A stretch of DNA of 64,000 bases from Carboxydocella sporoproducens DSM 16521 (lineage in GTDB: Bacteria > Bacillota > GCA-003054495 > Carboxydocellales > Carboxydocellaceae), in NCBI RefSeq assembly GCF_900167165.1, contig NZ_FUXM01000007.1:31046-95045 (forward strand), written 5' to 3'. The notes beneath the pieces were generated by a model. That model did not search any database. It had not been told where the DNA came from and saw only the letters and a list, made by a program, of their open reading frames with translations. Within the stretch, counting starts at the first letter, position 1, and the number at the start of each line of letters is the position of its first letter. Of the stretch, positions 1 through 8,250 are shown piece after piece. The position numbers were made by a program, and so were the translations under genes.

Positions 1-720
1 CGGGGGATGCACCGGATTCGCAATGTGGTGCTGGAATCGGCAGAAAAAATCCGGGAGCTGGGGCATTACTCCGAGCAAATCGGCCAGATTATCCAGGTGA
101 TCGACGAGATTGCTGAACAGACCAACTTGCTGGCATTAAATGCAGCCATTGAGGCAGCGCGGGCCGGGGAACACGGCAAAGGCTTTGCTGTGGTGGCAGA
201 TGAGGTGCGGAAGCTGGCGGAACGCTCCAGCAAAGCTACCAAGGAAATCGCCAATCTGGTCAATACTATTCAGAGGGGCACTGCCCAGGCTGTAACAGCC
301 ATGGAAAGTGGAACCGAAGAGGTGGAAAATGGCGTGCAGCTGGCTGATGCCGCTGAGAAAGCCCTCAGGGAAATTATCACCATGATTGAGCAGGCCAATG
401 AACAAATGCAAAATCTGTCTGCCGTAATTGAACAGATTTCGGCCGGGACAGGGGAAGTGTTGAAAGCGGTAGACAGCGTGGCCGCAATTACCGAAGAAAA
501 CAGTGCCGCTGCTGAGGAAATGGCGGCTTCCAGTGAACAGGTGCGGGATGCCATCGGTCAGGTGCTGGGCAGCTGTGAAATCAGCTCCAGCAATAGTGAA
601 GAAATCAGCGCTTCTACAGAAGAGCTGAATGCTACTTCCGAACAGATCAGCAATGCAGCTCAAAATCTAGCTCAACTGGCCAGTCAGTTACAGAGCTTAA
701 CGACCAAATTTAAATTATAG
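1..720 (+). CDS. Methyl-accepting chemotaxis protein, C-terminal signalling domain (5' end outside window)
   Basis: The reading frame is open from base 1, so only the cytoplasmic signalling part is visible; the sensor, membrane and HAMP regions lie upstream. About 30 residues into the fragment begins the conserved hairpin tip of chemoreceptors ([19 protein letters not shown], followed by [16 protein letters not shown]), which contacts CheA and CheW. The rest is heptad-patterned coiled coil rich in Ala, Glu, Ser and Thr, as expected for the methylation helices. It ends in LTTKFKL with no visible CheR-tethering pentapeptide. The ligand cannot be inferred. No terminator is seen before the next promoter. 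The family call is very secure. Confidence 0.95.
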   Translation, partial: RGMHRIRNVVLESAEKIRELGHYSEQIGQIIQVIDEIAEQTNLLALNAAIEAARAGEHGKGFAVVADEVRKLAERSSKATKEIANLVNTIQRGTAQAVTAMESGTEEVENGVQLADAAEKALREIITMIEQANEQMQNLSAVIEQISAGTGEVLKAVDSVAAITEENSAAAEEMAASSEQVRDAIGQVLGSCEISSSNSEEISASTEELNATSEQISNAAQNLAQLASQLQSLTTKFKL

Positions 721-737
721 AATAGTTTGACAACTCA

Positions 738-766
738 GCAGGAAAAATTCCCTTCCCGTAGAATAT
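738..766 (+). promoter_or_regulatory. Putative sigma-H promoter of folD-fchA
   Basis: The -35-like element GCAGGAAAA (738-746) and the -10-like element GTAGAATAT (758-766) are separated by 11 bases. Both match the Bacillus sigma-H consensus (RnAGGAwWW, 11-12 bases, RnnGAATww) at every defined position. A TTGACA at 727-732 has no -10 hexamer at a sigma-A distance. The start codon of folD lies about 35 bases downstream. Confidence 0.5.
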
Positions 767-801
767 ATACGGTTGAAATCATCGGGAGGGGAGTGATTTG
801 A

Positions 802-1656
802 GTGGCTGCCAATTTAATCGATGGCAAAGCCATTGCCGCTACCATCAGGGAGGAAGTGGCGGCGGAGGTCAGCAAATTGAAAGAAGAAGGGATTAGCCCC
901 AAGCTGGCGGTAGTGCTGGTGGGAGATGATCCGGCATCAGTGGTCTATGCCAACTCCAAGAAAAATGCCGGGACCAAACTGGGATTTGAATTTGAACTTT
1001 TCCATCTGCCCGGCTCCACCCAGGAAGAAGAGGTTATCGCGCTGATTGAAAAACTCAACGGGGATGAAACGGTCCACGGTATCATGGTGGAACTGCCCTT
1101 GCCCAAACACATCAGCAAGGAGCGGGTGATGAAAACCGTTTCTCCTTTAAAGGATGTAGATGGGGTACATCCCATCAACCGGGGCTACATACTGAGCGGG
1201 GAGGAGGGCCTCTTTCCTGCCACTCCGGAAAGCTGTATTGAGGTGATTAAGCGCTCTGGCCTGCCGATTGCCGGTAAACATGCGGTAATCGTGGGTCGGG
1301 GTGAAACAGTGGGTAAACCCCTGGTGTTCATGATTCTGAAGGAAAATGCTACGGTTACTGTATGCCATAGCCGTACCCCTGATCTGGCCTATCACACCCG
1401 CCAGGCGGACATTCTCATCGCCGCTGTGGGTAAGGCCAAAATGATCAAGGCTGATATGATCAAGCCAGGAGCAGTGGTAGTAGATGCCGGGATCAATGAA
1501 ATCGATGGTGGCATCTGCGGGGATGTGGACTTTGAAGCAGCAAAAGAAGTAGCTGGCTGGATTACACCCGTACCCGGTGGCGTGGGTAGCCTTACCACAG
1601 CTCTGATTTACCGGAATGTGCTGAAAGGCATTCGCCTGCAGCGCCAGCAACAATAA
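802..1656 (+). CDS. folD: Bifunctional methylene-THF dehydrogenase / methenyl-THF cyclohydrolase FolD
   Basis: FolD interconverts 5,10-methylene-, 5,10-methenyl- and 10-formyl-tetrahydrofolate with NAD(P). The 284-residue length is normal for the family. Visible motifs are the active-site Tyr49/Lys53 pair (YANSK), GIMVELPLP (about 93-101), KDVDGVHP with the folate-binding Asp120, the dinucleotide motif VGRGETVGKP (about 164-173) and PVPGGVGSLT near the C-terminus, where Ser replaces the more usual Pro of PGGVGP. The start is GTG with GGGAGGGGAG just upstream. It sits 16 bases before a second cyclohydrolase-type gene, a pairing typical of anaerobes that use folate one-carbon units for acetogenesis or glycine metabolism. 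Expression may depend on the sigma-H-like promoter upstream. Confidence 0.95.
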   Translation: MAANLIDGKAIAATIREEVAAEVSKLKEEGISPKLAVVLVGDDPASVVYANSKKNAGTKLGFEFELFHLPGSTQEEEVIALIEKLNGDETVHGIMVELPLPKHISKERVMKTVSPLKDVDGVHPINRGYILSGEEGLFPATPESCIEVIKRSGLPIAGKHAVIVGRGETVGKPLVFMILKENATVTVCHSRTPDLAYHTRQADILIAAVGKAKMIKADMIKPGAVVVDAGINEIDGGICGDVDFEAAKEVAGWITPVPGGVGSLTTALIYRNVLKGIRLQRQQQ

Positions 1657-1672
1657 AGGGGGTACTGGTTGG

Positions 1673-2305
1673 ATGAGTCACGTTTTTGACCTTTCTGTGC
1701 GCGAATTTTTGAAAGTAGCTGCTTCTGACAGCCCAACCCCAGGGGGTGGCAGTGTCTCAGCCCTGGTAGGCAGTCTGGCAGCATCCATGGTTTCAATGGT
1801 GGCCAATTTGACGGTAGGCAAGGAAAAATACAAGGATGTAGAGCCGGAAGTTAAAGAAATTCTGCAGGAAATTCAAGCAGTAATGGCTCGCCTGGAACAA
1901 CTGACTGCTCAGGATATTAAGGAATTCGGCAACTTCATGGAAGTATTGAAAATGCCCAAAAACACTGAAGAAGAAAAAGCCCTGCGGGCAGCCAAAATGC
2001 AGGAAGCTCTCAAAAGCGCTACTGACACGCCGCTGGAAATCGCCCGGGTTTGCTTAAAGGCCCTGGAGCTGGCCGACCGTTTGAGTGGAATTGGCAACAA
2101 GGGAGCTATCAGCGATGTGGGAGTAGGGGCTTATGTGGCGGAAGCGGCTTTAAATGCTGTTTTACTCAGCGTGGACATCAATTTGCCCATGATCAAGGAT
2201 GAGGCCTATGTTGCCCAGGCCAAAGCCGAACGGGATCAGCTGGTGGCCCGGGCCCGGGAACTGAAGGAAAAAGCGGTGGCAGTGGTACAGAGCCGTCTGG
2301 CCTAG
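1673..2305 (+). CDS. fchA: Cyclodeaminase/cyclohydrolase family protein (FchA-type)
   Basis: This 210-residue helical protein belongs to the formiminotransferase-cyclodeaminase C-terminal family. The signature PTPGGGSVSALVGSLAASM lies at residues 21-39, followed by the VANLTVGKEKY region. In acetogenic and purinolytic Clostridia such stand-alone proteins act as methenyl-THF cyclohydrolase or formimino-THF cyclodeaminase. The position directly after folD supports a one-carbon role, but sequence alone does not separate the two activities. AAAGGGGG precedes the ATG. The stop codon lies almost against the stop of the opposing gene at 2307, with no terminator between them. Confidence 0.85.
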   Translation: MSHVFDLSVREFLKVAASDSPTPGGGSVSALVGSLAASMVSMVANLTVGKEKYKDVEPEVKEILQEIQAVMARLEQLTAQDIKEFGNFMEVLKMPKNTEEEKALRAAKMQEALKSATDTPLEIARVCLKALELADRLSGIGNKGAISDVGVGAYVAEAALNAVLLSVDINLPMIKDEAYVAQAKAERDQLVARARELKEKAVAVVQSRLA

Positions 2306-2306
2306 G

Positions 2307-2717
2307 TCAATAGAGCTGGGACATTTCCTCCAGCAGCTGCTGGGCCCAGCGGGTAAAATAGCCGGTTTTCAGCACTTGCTGGCAGTGGAAAAGGCATTTT
2401 TCCACTGCCTTCTGTTTTGTCAAAACCTGGTCAGAATAGAGCTGGGCCAGATTGGCATGAATGTGGGCCAGATCTGCCTGTAAGCCCTGCTTTTCCGCCA
2501 GCTGCCAGGCAAAGTGCAGGATGAACTCACAGAAATCCCAGTGTCCATGGGGCAGAGCATTGGCTGCTGTAACCCAGAGAAACTGGCAGGGGCGGCGCAG
2601 GGTTTGGGTGTAGACAGGGTCGGCAAAGCCATAACTTAGCAGCAGTTGCTTGTGTTCGGGGAGCAGGGAAAAGTAAAAAGGCAGTAATCCCAGCCGTTTC
2701 AGGTGGCGTAAATACAT
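2307..2717 (-). CDS. Hypothetical protein, helical
   Basis: I do not recognise this 136-residue protein. It appears all-helical, rich in Leu, Gln, His, Trp and Cys, without a signal peptide or membrane span. The spacing of the central helices (IHANLAQLYSDQ followed by KAVEKCLFHCQQVL) is reminiscent of TPR-type repeats, which is only an impression. AAGGAGG stands 7 bases before the ATG, which supports it as a real gene. It lies 56 bases downstream of the Fe-S protein gene on the same strand and may be cotranscribed with it. Confidence 0.6.
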   Translation of the reverse strand: MYLRHLKRLGLLPFYFSLLPEHKQLLLSYGFADPVYTQTLRRPCQFLWVTAANALPHGHWDFCEFILHFAWQLAEKQGLQADLAHIHANLAQLYSDQVLTKQKAVEKCLFHCQQVLKTGYFTRWAQQLLEEMSQLY

Positions 2718-2773
2718 GGTTTGGCCTCCTTATGCGGATAAGTCAGGGATATCCTGCCCTTTTTCCCGTTCTT

Positions 2774-3490
2774 TTATTCCTTTTCCCAGGCGGCACAGGG
2801 GCCAACGGAACATTTGCCACAGACATCACAGAGGCCAAGGTGAGTGAACCGGGCTGCTACCTCCAGTAGACGACTATAGCATTTTTGCTTGTCCAGCCCC
2901 GTTGCGGTCAAGGCACCGACTGGACAGACCCGCCAGCAATAGCCACAATCAAGACAGGGCTCTGGTGGCGGTGCCGGGGGCAGCTGGGTTGACAGCCAGT
3001 CGGGAGGGGCATCAGTCACCAGACTGCCAAAGCGCCCGGCACAGCCAGCTGCCGTGATGGCCTGCTGGTGGCGGCCAAAGACAGCCAGACCGGCGGCAAC
3101 TGCCAGGCTTTTGTGGGACCAGGGAGCAGTCAAGGTCTTTTCATCAAAATTATGGGTAGCCGGTTGCCAGGCAGCATGATAACCTGCCTGTTCCAGCCAG
3201 TGAGCAATGGCCTGGTTAAATTGGCCGATTACCTGATTGGTCCGAACATAATATTCTGCCCAGAGGGGAGCGGTATCAGGTTGCTGGCGATTGGCAGCAA
3301 TCACTTCTGGCGGGAAAGGTAGAAAATAAATGAGAATAGTCCGGGCTGAAGCCAGCAAATCTACGGGTTGAAGGTGATAGGGTAGATGATGATAAAGCTC
3401 TCCTAGCCCGGGATCGTCAACGGGCAGGAGGGCGAAAAGAGGAGGTCGGTAGAAACTGGCCCAGGGAGAAAAGAGGGTAGCTAAACTCAT
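2774..3490 (-). CDS. QueG-like 4Fe-4S protein (epoxyqueuosine reductase-related)
   Basis: This 238-residue soluble protein carries two cysteine clusters in its C-terminal third: CLDCGYCWRVCP followed by an isolated Cys, and CDVCGKCSVGPC. This is the two-[4Fe-4S] arrangement of the epoxyqueuosine reductase-like family. Upstream, the segment HKSLAVAAGLAVFGRHQQAI followed by AGRFGSLVTD matches the AGLG..G.n..li..GsR.....TD block of the same family. It is much shorter than true QueG (about 380 residues) and lacks its C-terminal HEAT region, so I do not assign queuosine synthesis. CAAGGAGG precedes the ATG. A redox or corrinoid-related role is possible. Confidence 0.65.
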   Translation of the reverse strand: MSLATLFSPWASFYRPPLFALLPVDDPGLGELYHHLPYHLQPVDLLASARTILIYFLPFPPEVIAANRQQPDTAPLWAEYYVRTNQVIGQFNQAIAHWLEQAGYHAAWQPATHNFDEKTLTAPWSHKSLAVAAGLAVFGRHQQAITAAGCAGRFGSLVTDAPPDWLSTQLPPAPPPEPCLDCGYCWRVCPVGALTATGLDKQKCYSRLLEVAARFTHLGLCDVCGKCSVGPCAAWEKE

Positions 3491-3502
3491 GTGAAAGCCT
3501 CC

Positions 3503-3532
3503 TTGCGTTGCTGTTTTTTACTATATTATAAT
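3503..3532 (+). promoter_or_regulatory. Putative sigma-A promoter of the mazF-like/nadK operon
   Basis: TTGCGT (3503-3508) and a perfect TATAAT (3527-3532) are separated by 18 bases in the intergenic space between the divergent genes. The start codon of the mazF-like gene follows 50 bases after the -10 element. Confidence 0.5.
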
Positions 3533-3582
3533 TAAACAGAAGCAGGGTCAATTTTATTTGCCCGGAAAGGGGACAATAATTT

Positions 3583-3951
3583 ATGAATGGACTGGAGATC
3601 AAAAGAGGAGATATCGTGCTGGCCCGGTATTTTTTTAACGACCGGGAGCGGACAGGGCCGGTACTGGTGATTCAGAATAACTGGGGCAACCGGGTCAGCC
3701 CGCTGGTAATTGTGGCTCCCATTGTACCCTGTAAACCGGGGGATTGTCTGGATGATCCCCTGCAAGTACCACTGGGGGCAGAGAATGCGGCAGAAACGGG
3801 TTTGAAAAACAGTTCGGTCTTGCTTAACGTTATTCTCACCATCGAACGCAAGCGTTTACTGGAGATAATCGGGAGACTGCCCGGGCGGCTGGTGCCCAAA
3901 ATCGAGGCAGGTCTGAAATTTTCCCTGGGCCTGGAGCAAGGAGGAAACTGA
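3583..3951 (+). CDS. MazF/PemK-like toxin-family protein without adjacent antitoxin
   Basis: The 122 residues open with the PemK/MazF fold signature: KRGDIVLARYF, a basic-acidic loop, GPVLVIQNNWGN and SPLVIVAPIVP, followed by the NSSVLLN segment and a C-terminal helix. MazF proteins are sequence-specific mRNA endoribonucleases. No MazE-like or other small antitoxin gene is visible upstream; the gene before it is divergent. Its stop overlaps the nadK start by one base (TGATG), so it is the first gene of a housekeeping operon. It could be a domesticated RNase or regulator rather than half of a toxin-antitoxin pair. The GGAAAGGGGA box supports the ATG start. Confidence 0.7.
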   Translation: MNGLEIKRGDIVLARYFFNDRERTGPVLVIQNNWGNRVSPLVIVAPIVPCKPGDCLDDPLQVPLGAENAAETGLKNSSVLLNVILTIERKRLLEIIGRLPGRLVPKIEAGLKFSLGLEQGGN

Positions 3952-4760
3952 TGAAAAACAAAACCGTTGGTTTAATTATTAACCAACAAAAAATGGGAGC
4001 AGTGGAAACAGGAAACTATCTCCGCACTCGTCTCAAGGAGCTGGGCTGGCAAATCGACCAGGAGGAGGCCGATTTTGTCCTGGTGTTAGGAGGGGATGGT
4101 ACCCTCCTGCAGGCCGCAAGGGACCTGGCACCCCGGGGTATCCCTGTTCTTGGTATCAATTTCGGCCAGCTCGGTTTTTTAACGGAAATCGAGGTACATG
4201 ACCTGGACTGGGCCCTGGAGCGGCTGGCAGCGGCTGCCTACCGGATCGAGGAAAGGATGATGCTGGAGGCCCGGGTACAGCGACAGGGAAGGCTGCTGGA
4301 AACCGCTATTGCCTTAAATGACGTGGTAGTGACCAAGGGGGCTTTTGCCCGCCTGCTGCCACTGGATATTTTCGTCAACCGGGAACATGTCTCCACCATA
4401 CCCGCTGATGGGATTATCGTGGCTTCTCCTACTGGTTCTACTGCCTATTCCCTGTCCGCAGGCGGGGCCATTGTCCCACCCCATCTGGAAGTGCTGCTGA
4501 TTACCCCGATCTGTCCTCATTCTCTTACTTCCCGGCCCATGGTAGTGGGGCCTGAAGCCGAAGTCATGATCAGAGTGGGTCATTATGAGGGACAGGCTAT
4601 GTTGACCGTGGATGGACAGCATGGAGTAGTGCTGGAACCGGATGATTTGATCTGTGTGCAACGGGCTGGGGTAAGAGCGCGGTTTATCAAGTTAACGGAC
4701 CGCACTTTCTTCCAGGTCTTGCGCCAGAAACTGAAAGCGGGTGACCGGTGCAATGTCTAG
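3951..4760 (+). CDS. nadK: NAD kinase
   Basis: NadK phosphorylates NAD to NADP. The 269-residue protein shows the catalytic GGDGT motif at 47-51, the NFGQLGFLTE segment at 70-79 and the second conserved block ADGIIVASPTGSTAYSLSAG at 152-171. The start is coupled to the preceding gene by a one-base overlap, with GGAGGAAACTG as ribosome binding site. The following methylase begins inside its last codons. The order nadK, rRNA methylase, argR, recN and then sporulation genes is common in Clostridia. Confidence 0.96.
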   Translation: MKNKTVGLIINQQKMGAVETGNYLRTRLKELGWQIDQEEADFVLVLGGDGTLLQAARDLAPRGIPVLGINFGQLGFLTEIEVHDLDWALERLAAAAYRIEERMMLEARVQRQGRLLETAIALNDVVVTKGAFARLLPLDIFVNREHVSTIPADGIIVASPTGSTAYSLSAGGAIVPPHLEVLLITPICPHSLTSRPMVVGPEAEVMIRVGHYEGQAMLTVDGQHGVVLEPDDLICVQRAGVRARFIKLTDRTFFQVLRQKLKAGDRCNV

Positions 4761-5319
4761 TCCATTGGCAGGAGCGGTGGCTCTCAGCCACTTCTGGTTG
4801 GCTCAGGTAGTACGGCCAGGCGACCGGGCGGTGGACGCGACCTGTGGCAATGGCCATGATACGCAGTATCTGGCTGAACTGGTGGGGGAAAACGGCAAGG
4901 TCTGGGCCTTTGATGTTCAGGAGACAGCTATTAGCAATACCAAAGAGCGGCTAGAGGCAGCCGGACTGGCTGCCCGGGTAGAACTGATTCTGGATGGGCA
5001 CCAGCATCTTAAGCGGTATGTTTCAGAGCCGGTCAAGGCAGTGGTTTTTAATCTGGGTTATTTGCCAGGCAGTGACAAAAGGGTGATTACCCTGGCCGAG
5101 ACCACCCTTAACGCCCTGCAACAGGCAGTGGAACTGCTTTTACCGGGAGGAATAATTGCCATTGCTATCTATACAGGTCACGCTGGCGGTGAGGAGGAAG
5201 CCCGGGAGGTGGAGAGCTGGGCAGCGGCTTTACCCAGATGTTATAATGTTTGGTCACAGCGGCTGTTGAACCGCTCTCAGACAGCGCCCTATTTATTACT
5301 GGTGGAAAAAGGAGGATAA
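4753..5319 (+). CDS. Class I SAM-dependent methyltransferase, YtqB/rRNA-methylase-like
   Basis: The 188-residue protein has a Rossmann methyltransferase fold. Motif I is VDATCGNGHDT at about 27-37, an acidic residue follows in VWAFDVQ, and VVFNLGYLPGSDK occupies the catalytic loop position. This is the pattern of the putative rRNA methylase family (YtqB). Bacillus YtqB-type enzymes methylate an anticodon-stem position of tRNA or related RNA; the substrate here is unproven. I use the ATG at 4753. A GTG at 4741 would add four residues. The start overlaps the nadK stop by 8 bases, indicating translational coupling. Confidence 0.8.
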   Translation: MSSPLAGAVALSHFWLAQVVRPGDRAVDATCGNGHDTQYLAELVGENGKVWAFDVQETAISNTKERLEAAGLAARVELILDGHQHLKRYVSEPVKAVVFNLGYLPGSDKRVITLAETTLNALQQAVELLLPGGIIAIAIYTGHAGGEEEAREVESWAAALPRCYNVWSQRLLNRSQTAPYLLLVEKGG

Positions 5320-5325
5320 TTGGCG

Positions 5326-5781
5326 ATGAAGGCAATGCGCCAGCGCCTGATTTTAGATATCATTGAGGAGAAAGTTATTGAAACCCAGGAGGAACTAGCG
5401 GAGGAATTGCGGGCCCGTGGCATTGAAGTAACTCAGGCCACTGTGTCCCGGGATATCAAGGAATTGCGCCTGGTCAAGATCCCCACCGGAGATGGGACCT
5501 ATCGCTATGGTTTGCCCCGGGATTCGGTAATTGAGCACAGTGAAGAGCGAATGCGCCGTATTTTTCTTGATTCCGTAGCTCATATAGACCACTGTGATAA
5601 CCTGATTGTCATCAAAACCTTGCCGGGAACCGCCCAGGCGGTGGCCTCCACCATTGATGGGGCTCAGTGGGAGGAAATCATGGGGACGGTAGCCGGTGAT
5701 GATACTATTCTGGTTATTGTTAAACCCAAAGAGGCAACTGAACAGGTGGTAACCCGTTTTAAAGAGATGATGCTGGGATAG
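5326..5781 (+). CDS. argR: Arginine repressor ArgR
   Basis: ArgR represses arginine biosynthesis and controls catabolism with arginine as corepressor, acting as a hexamer. The N-terminal winged helix includes TQEELAEELRARGIEVTQAT and the recognition element SRDIKELRLVK at about 41-51. The C-terminal oligomerisation and arginine-binding domain contains the GTVAGDDTILVI segment. The length of about 151 residues is typical. I take the ATG at 5326, 10 bases after GGAGG; the TTG at 5320 is an alternative. It is followed after 8 bases by recN, a very conserved gene pair in Firmicutes. Confidence 0.95.
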   Translation: MKAMRQRLILDIIEEKVIETQEELAEELRARGIEVTQATVSRDIKELRLVKIPTGDGTYRYGLPRDSVIEHSEERMRRIFLDSVAHIDHCDNLIVIKTLPGTAQAVASTIDGAQWEEIMGTVAGDDTILVIVKPKEATEQVVTRFKEMMLG

Positions 5782-5789
5782 GGGGTGCG

Positions 5790-7451
5790 ATGATGCTCCT
5801 CACCTTGTGTATCGAAAATTTTGCCCTGATTGAGAGGCTGGAACTGGAGCTGGCAGAAGGCTTCACTGTTTTTACCGGGGAGACCGGGGCTGGTAAGTCC
5901 ATTATCATGGATGCCCTTGCCCTTTTGACCGGGGCTAGAGGGGCTACTGAATTTATCCGCCATGGGGCCCAGGAAACCAGAGTAAGCGGGGTTTTTTTGC
6001 CAGCTGACCGGGAAGGCTGGGTGGTAAAACTGCAGCAACAGGGGATTGAACCGGAGGAAGACGGCACTATTTTTCTGGAGAGGGTATTGAACCTGAATGG
6101 CCGCAGCCAGTGCCGCATTAATGGCCGTTTATTGCCTTTGAACCAGTATCGGGAGCTGATAGGTGGCCTGGCCGAGATTCATGCTCAGCACCAGCAGCAG
6201 TTTTTGCTCAGACCGGAACGGCACTTAGAACTGCTGGACCGTTATGCCGGGCGGGACCATTGCCAGCAGGTCAGGCAGCTTGCCCAATTGGCCCGGCGTT
6301 ATCGCCAGCTGCTGGCAACAAAGGAGGAACTGCAGGCCAGCGGCCGGCAGCGCTGGCGGGAAATAGATTTACTCCGTTACCAGCTGCAGGAAATCGATAA
6401 GGCCCAGTTACAACCCGGGGAAGAGGAAGAACTGCTGGAAAGGGTACAATTACTGGGTCAGGCGGAGAGGTTGGCCCAGTCCTGTGGCAGGGCCTATGAA
6501 CTGCTGGCGGCAGGAAGTGGCCGTCAGCCGGCTGCTTTGGACCTGCTGGCCCAGGTGATGGAGGAAGTGAAACAGCTGGCTCGCCTGCATCAGGGAGCAA
6601 CTCCGCTGGCTACTGAGGTGGAGGAGTGCTATTATCGCCTGGAAGAGCTGGCCCGGGAGCTGAGCCGTTATCAGGAAAAAATCGAGTTTGACCCGGAAGG
6701 GCTGGAACTGGCTCAGGAGCGACTGGATTTGATTAAACAGCTCTGTAAGAAATATGGCAGTACGGTGACGGATGTGCTGGCTTACCGGGAACAGATCAAA
6801 CTGGAGCTGAACAAACTGGAACAGGCGGAAGAGAATCTGGAGGAAATCCAGCTACAACTGGAACAGCTGGAACAAGAGGGGAAAGAGCTGGCAGAGGTGG
6901 TCAATGGGCAAAGAAGACAGGCCGCTATTCTCCTGGCCAGAGCGATTGAAAATCAATTAGCGGATCTGGCCATGGCCGGTTCCCGTTTCTCTGTCCAGCT
7001 GTCTCCAACGGAACACTGGAGCCAGAACGGTGGCAGCGATGCGGAATTTTTCCTCAGCCCCAACCCGGGAGAACCTCTGAAGCCCCTGGCCAAAATCGCT
7101 TCTGGTGGGGAATTATCCCGGATTTTACTGGCTTTACGCACTGTTTTGCTAACTGAGGAACCGGGAATCACCCTGGTTTTTGATGAAGTGGATGCTGGCT
7201 TGAGCGGGGCAGCAGCCCGCAAGGTAGGAGAAAAGCTGGCCCAGCTGGGCCAGCAGTATCAGGTCCTGAGCATCACCCACTCTCCGGCGGTAGCAGGTCT
7301 GGCTGATCAACATTTCTACATTTATAAAGAAGTAGTTGGGGAAAGAACTTTTACCCGGGTCAAAACTCTGGCAGCGGAGGAAAGGCTGACAGAACTGGCC
7401 CGCATGGTAGGTGGCGAACATACGGGAGAACTTCTGAAAGCGCAGGGCTAA
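5790..7451 (+). CDS. recN: DNA repair protein RecN
   Basis: RecN is an SMC-like ATPase that acts early in recombinational double-strand-break repair. The 553-residue protein has Walker A GETGAGKS at 30-37, long glutamine- and glutamate-rich coiled-coil segments in the middle, the ABC signature SGGELSRI near 440 and Walker B LVFDEVDAGLSG near 460. The length agrees with the family. Two consecutive ATG codons follow GGGGGTG; I use the first. A terminator hairpin begins within the last codons, so this is probably the end of the operon that starts with the mazF-like gene. Confidence 0.96.
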   Translation: MMLLTLCIENFALIERLELELAEGFTVFTGETGAGKSIIMDALALLTGARGATEFIRHGAQETRVSGVFLPADREGWVVKLQQQGIEPEEDGTIFLERVLNLNGRSQCRINGRLLPLNQYRELIGGLAEIHAQHQQQFLLRPERHLELLDRYAGRDHCQQVRQLAQLARRYRQLLATKEELQASGRQRWREIDLLRYQLQEIDKAQLQPGEEEELLERVQLLGQAERLAQSCGRAYELLAAGSGRQPAALDLLAQVMEEVKQLARLHQGATPLATEVEECYYRLEELARELSRYQEKIEFDPEGLELAQERLDLIKQLCKKYGSTVTDVLAYREQIKLELNKLEQAEENLEEIQLQLEQLEQEGKELAEVVNGQRRQAAILLARAIENQLADLAMAGSRFSVQLSPTEHWSQNGGSDAEFFLSPNPGEPLKPLAKIASGGELSRILLALRTVLLTEEPGITLVFDEVDAGLSGAAARKVGEKLAQLGQQYQVLSITHSPAVAGLADQHFYIYKEVVGERTFTRVKTLAAEERLTELARMVGGEHTGELLKAQG

Positions 7452-7466
7452 GGCTCTGCGCTTTTG
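7437..7466 (+). terminator. Rho-independent terminator after recN
   Basis: AAAGCGCAG (7437-7445) pairs with CTGCGCTTT (7456-7464), followed by further T residues. The recN stop codon lies in the loop. Confidence 0.7.
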
Positions 7467-7531
7467 CATATTTAAGTCCCTGAGCAGGCAAACTATGGTC
7501 GGAAAAGAATTGGCGGGAAAGGATGAAAAAA

Positions 7532-8236
7532 ATGGAACGCAAAACCCTGCTAGGGATGCTGATGATCTTCCTCTTACTTCTGGGCTGGGGCTGGCACTGG
7601 GCAGAACAAAGTTTGCCAGCCATCTCCCGCACTCTGTTCTGGGGGAGCTCCGGGGCAGATGTAAGGTCTGTTCAAGCCAAACTCAAGGCCTGGGGGTATT
7701 ACACGGGGCCAATTGACGGGATCTACGGGTCATCGACCTGGACGGCGGTGAGAAAATTCCAGCGGGCTAATGGATTGACTCCTGATGGAGTAGTCGGGCC
7801 TGCCACTCTGAAAGCTATGGGCCTCTGGACTTCTCCAGCCAGGGCAGTGCGGACCACCACAACAATCAGCCGGGGGCTGATGCGGCGCAATGACCTGACT
7901 TTACTGGCTCGCCTGGTACAGGCTGAAGCTGGTGGGGAACCCTATGAAGGACAGGTAGCTGTAGCGGCAGTGGTTTTAAACCGGGTGGCCAGCCCCCTGT
8001 TTCCCAACACTATAGCTGATGTGATTTTTCAGCCTCTGGCCTTTGAGAGTGTGTCCAATGGACTGATTAATAGGCCGCCTTCAGCTACAGCCCTGCAGGC
8101 AGCCCGGGATGCCTTGAATGGCTATGATCCTACCCAGGGAGCTCTCTTCTTCTGGAATCCCAGTAAACCGGTAAGCAGCTGGATCTGGTCCCGTCCGATT
8201 ATTCGCCGGATTGGAGACCATGTGTTTGCGCGCTGA
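7532..8236 (+). CDS. sleB: Spore cortex-lytic enzyme, SleB-like
   Basis: This exported cell-wall hydrolase of about 234 residues starts with a hydrophobic segment (LLGMLMIFLLLLGWGW, signal or anchor). It then has a peptidoglycan-binding domain (GADVRSVQAKLKAWGYYTG through GVVGPATLKAMG) and a C-terminal SleB/CwlJ hydrolase domain beginning LLARLVQAEAGGEPYEGQ. SleB is a lytic transglycosylase that degrades cortex peptidoglycan during germination. Its usual partner ypeB is the next gene, 14 bases downstream, which strongly supports the assignment. ATG at 7532 has AAAGGA at good spacing; ATG at 7523 is an alternative. Confidence 0.9.
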   Translation: MERKTLLGMLMIFLLLLGWGWHWAEQSLPAISRTLFWGSSGADVRSVQAKLKAWGYYTGPIDGIYGSSTWTAVRKFQRANGLTPDGVVGPATLKAMGLWTSPARAVRTTTTISRGLMRRNDLTLLARLVQAEAGGEPYEGQVAVAAVVLNRVASPLFPNTIADVIFQPLAFESVSNGLINRPPSATALQAARDALNGYDPTQGALFFWNPSKPVSSWIWSRPIIRRIGDHVFAR

Positions 8237-8250
8237 GAGGAGATGATGGT

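Noticed and set aside
727..732. TTGACA as sigma-A -35 element before folD
   Set aside because: No acceptable -10 hexamer lies 16-18 bases downstream; the sigma-H elements fit better.
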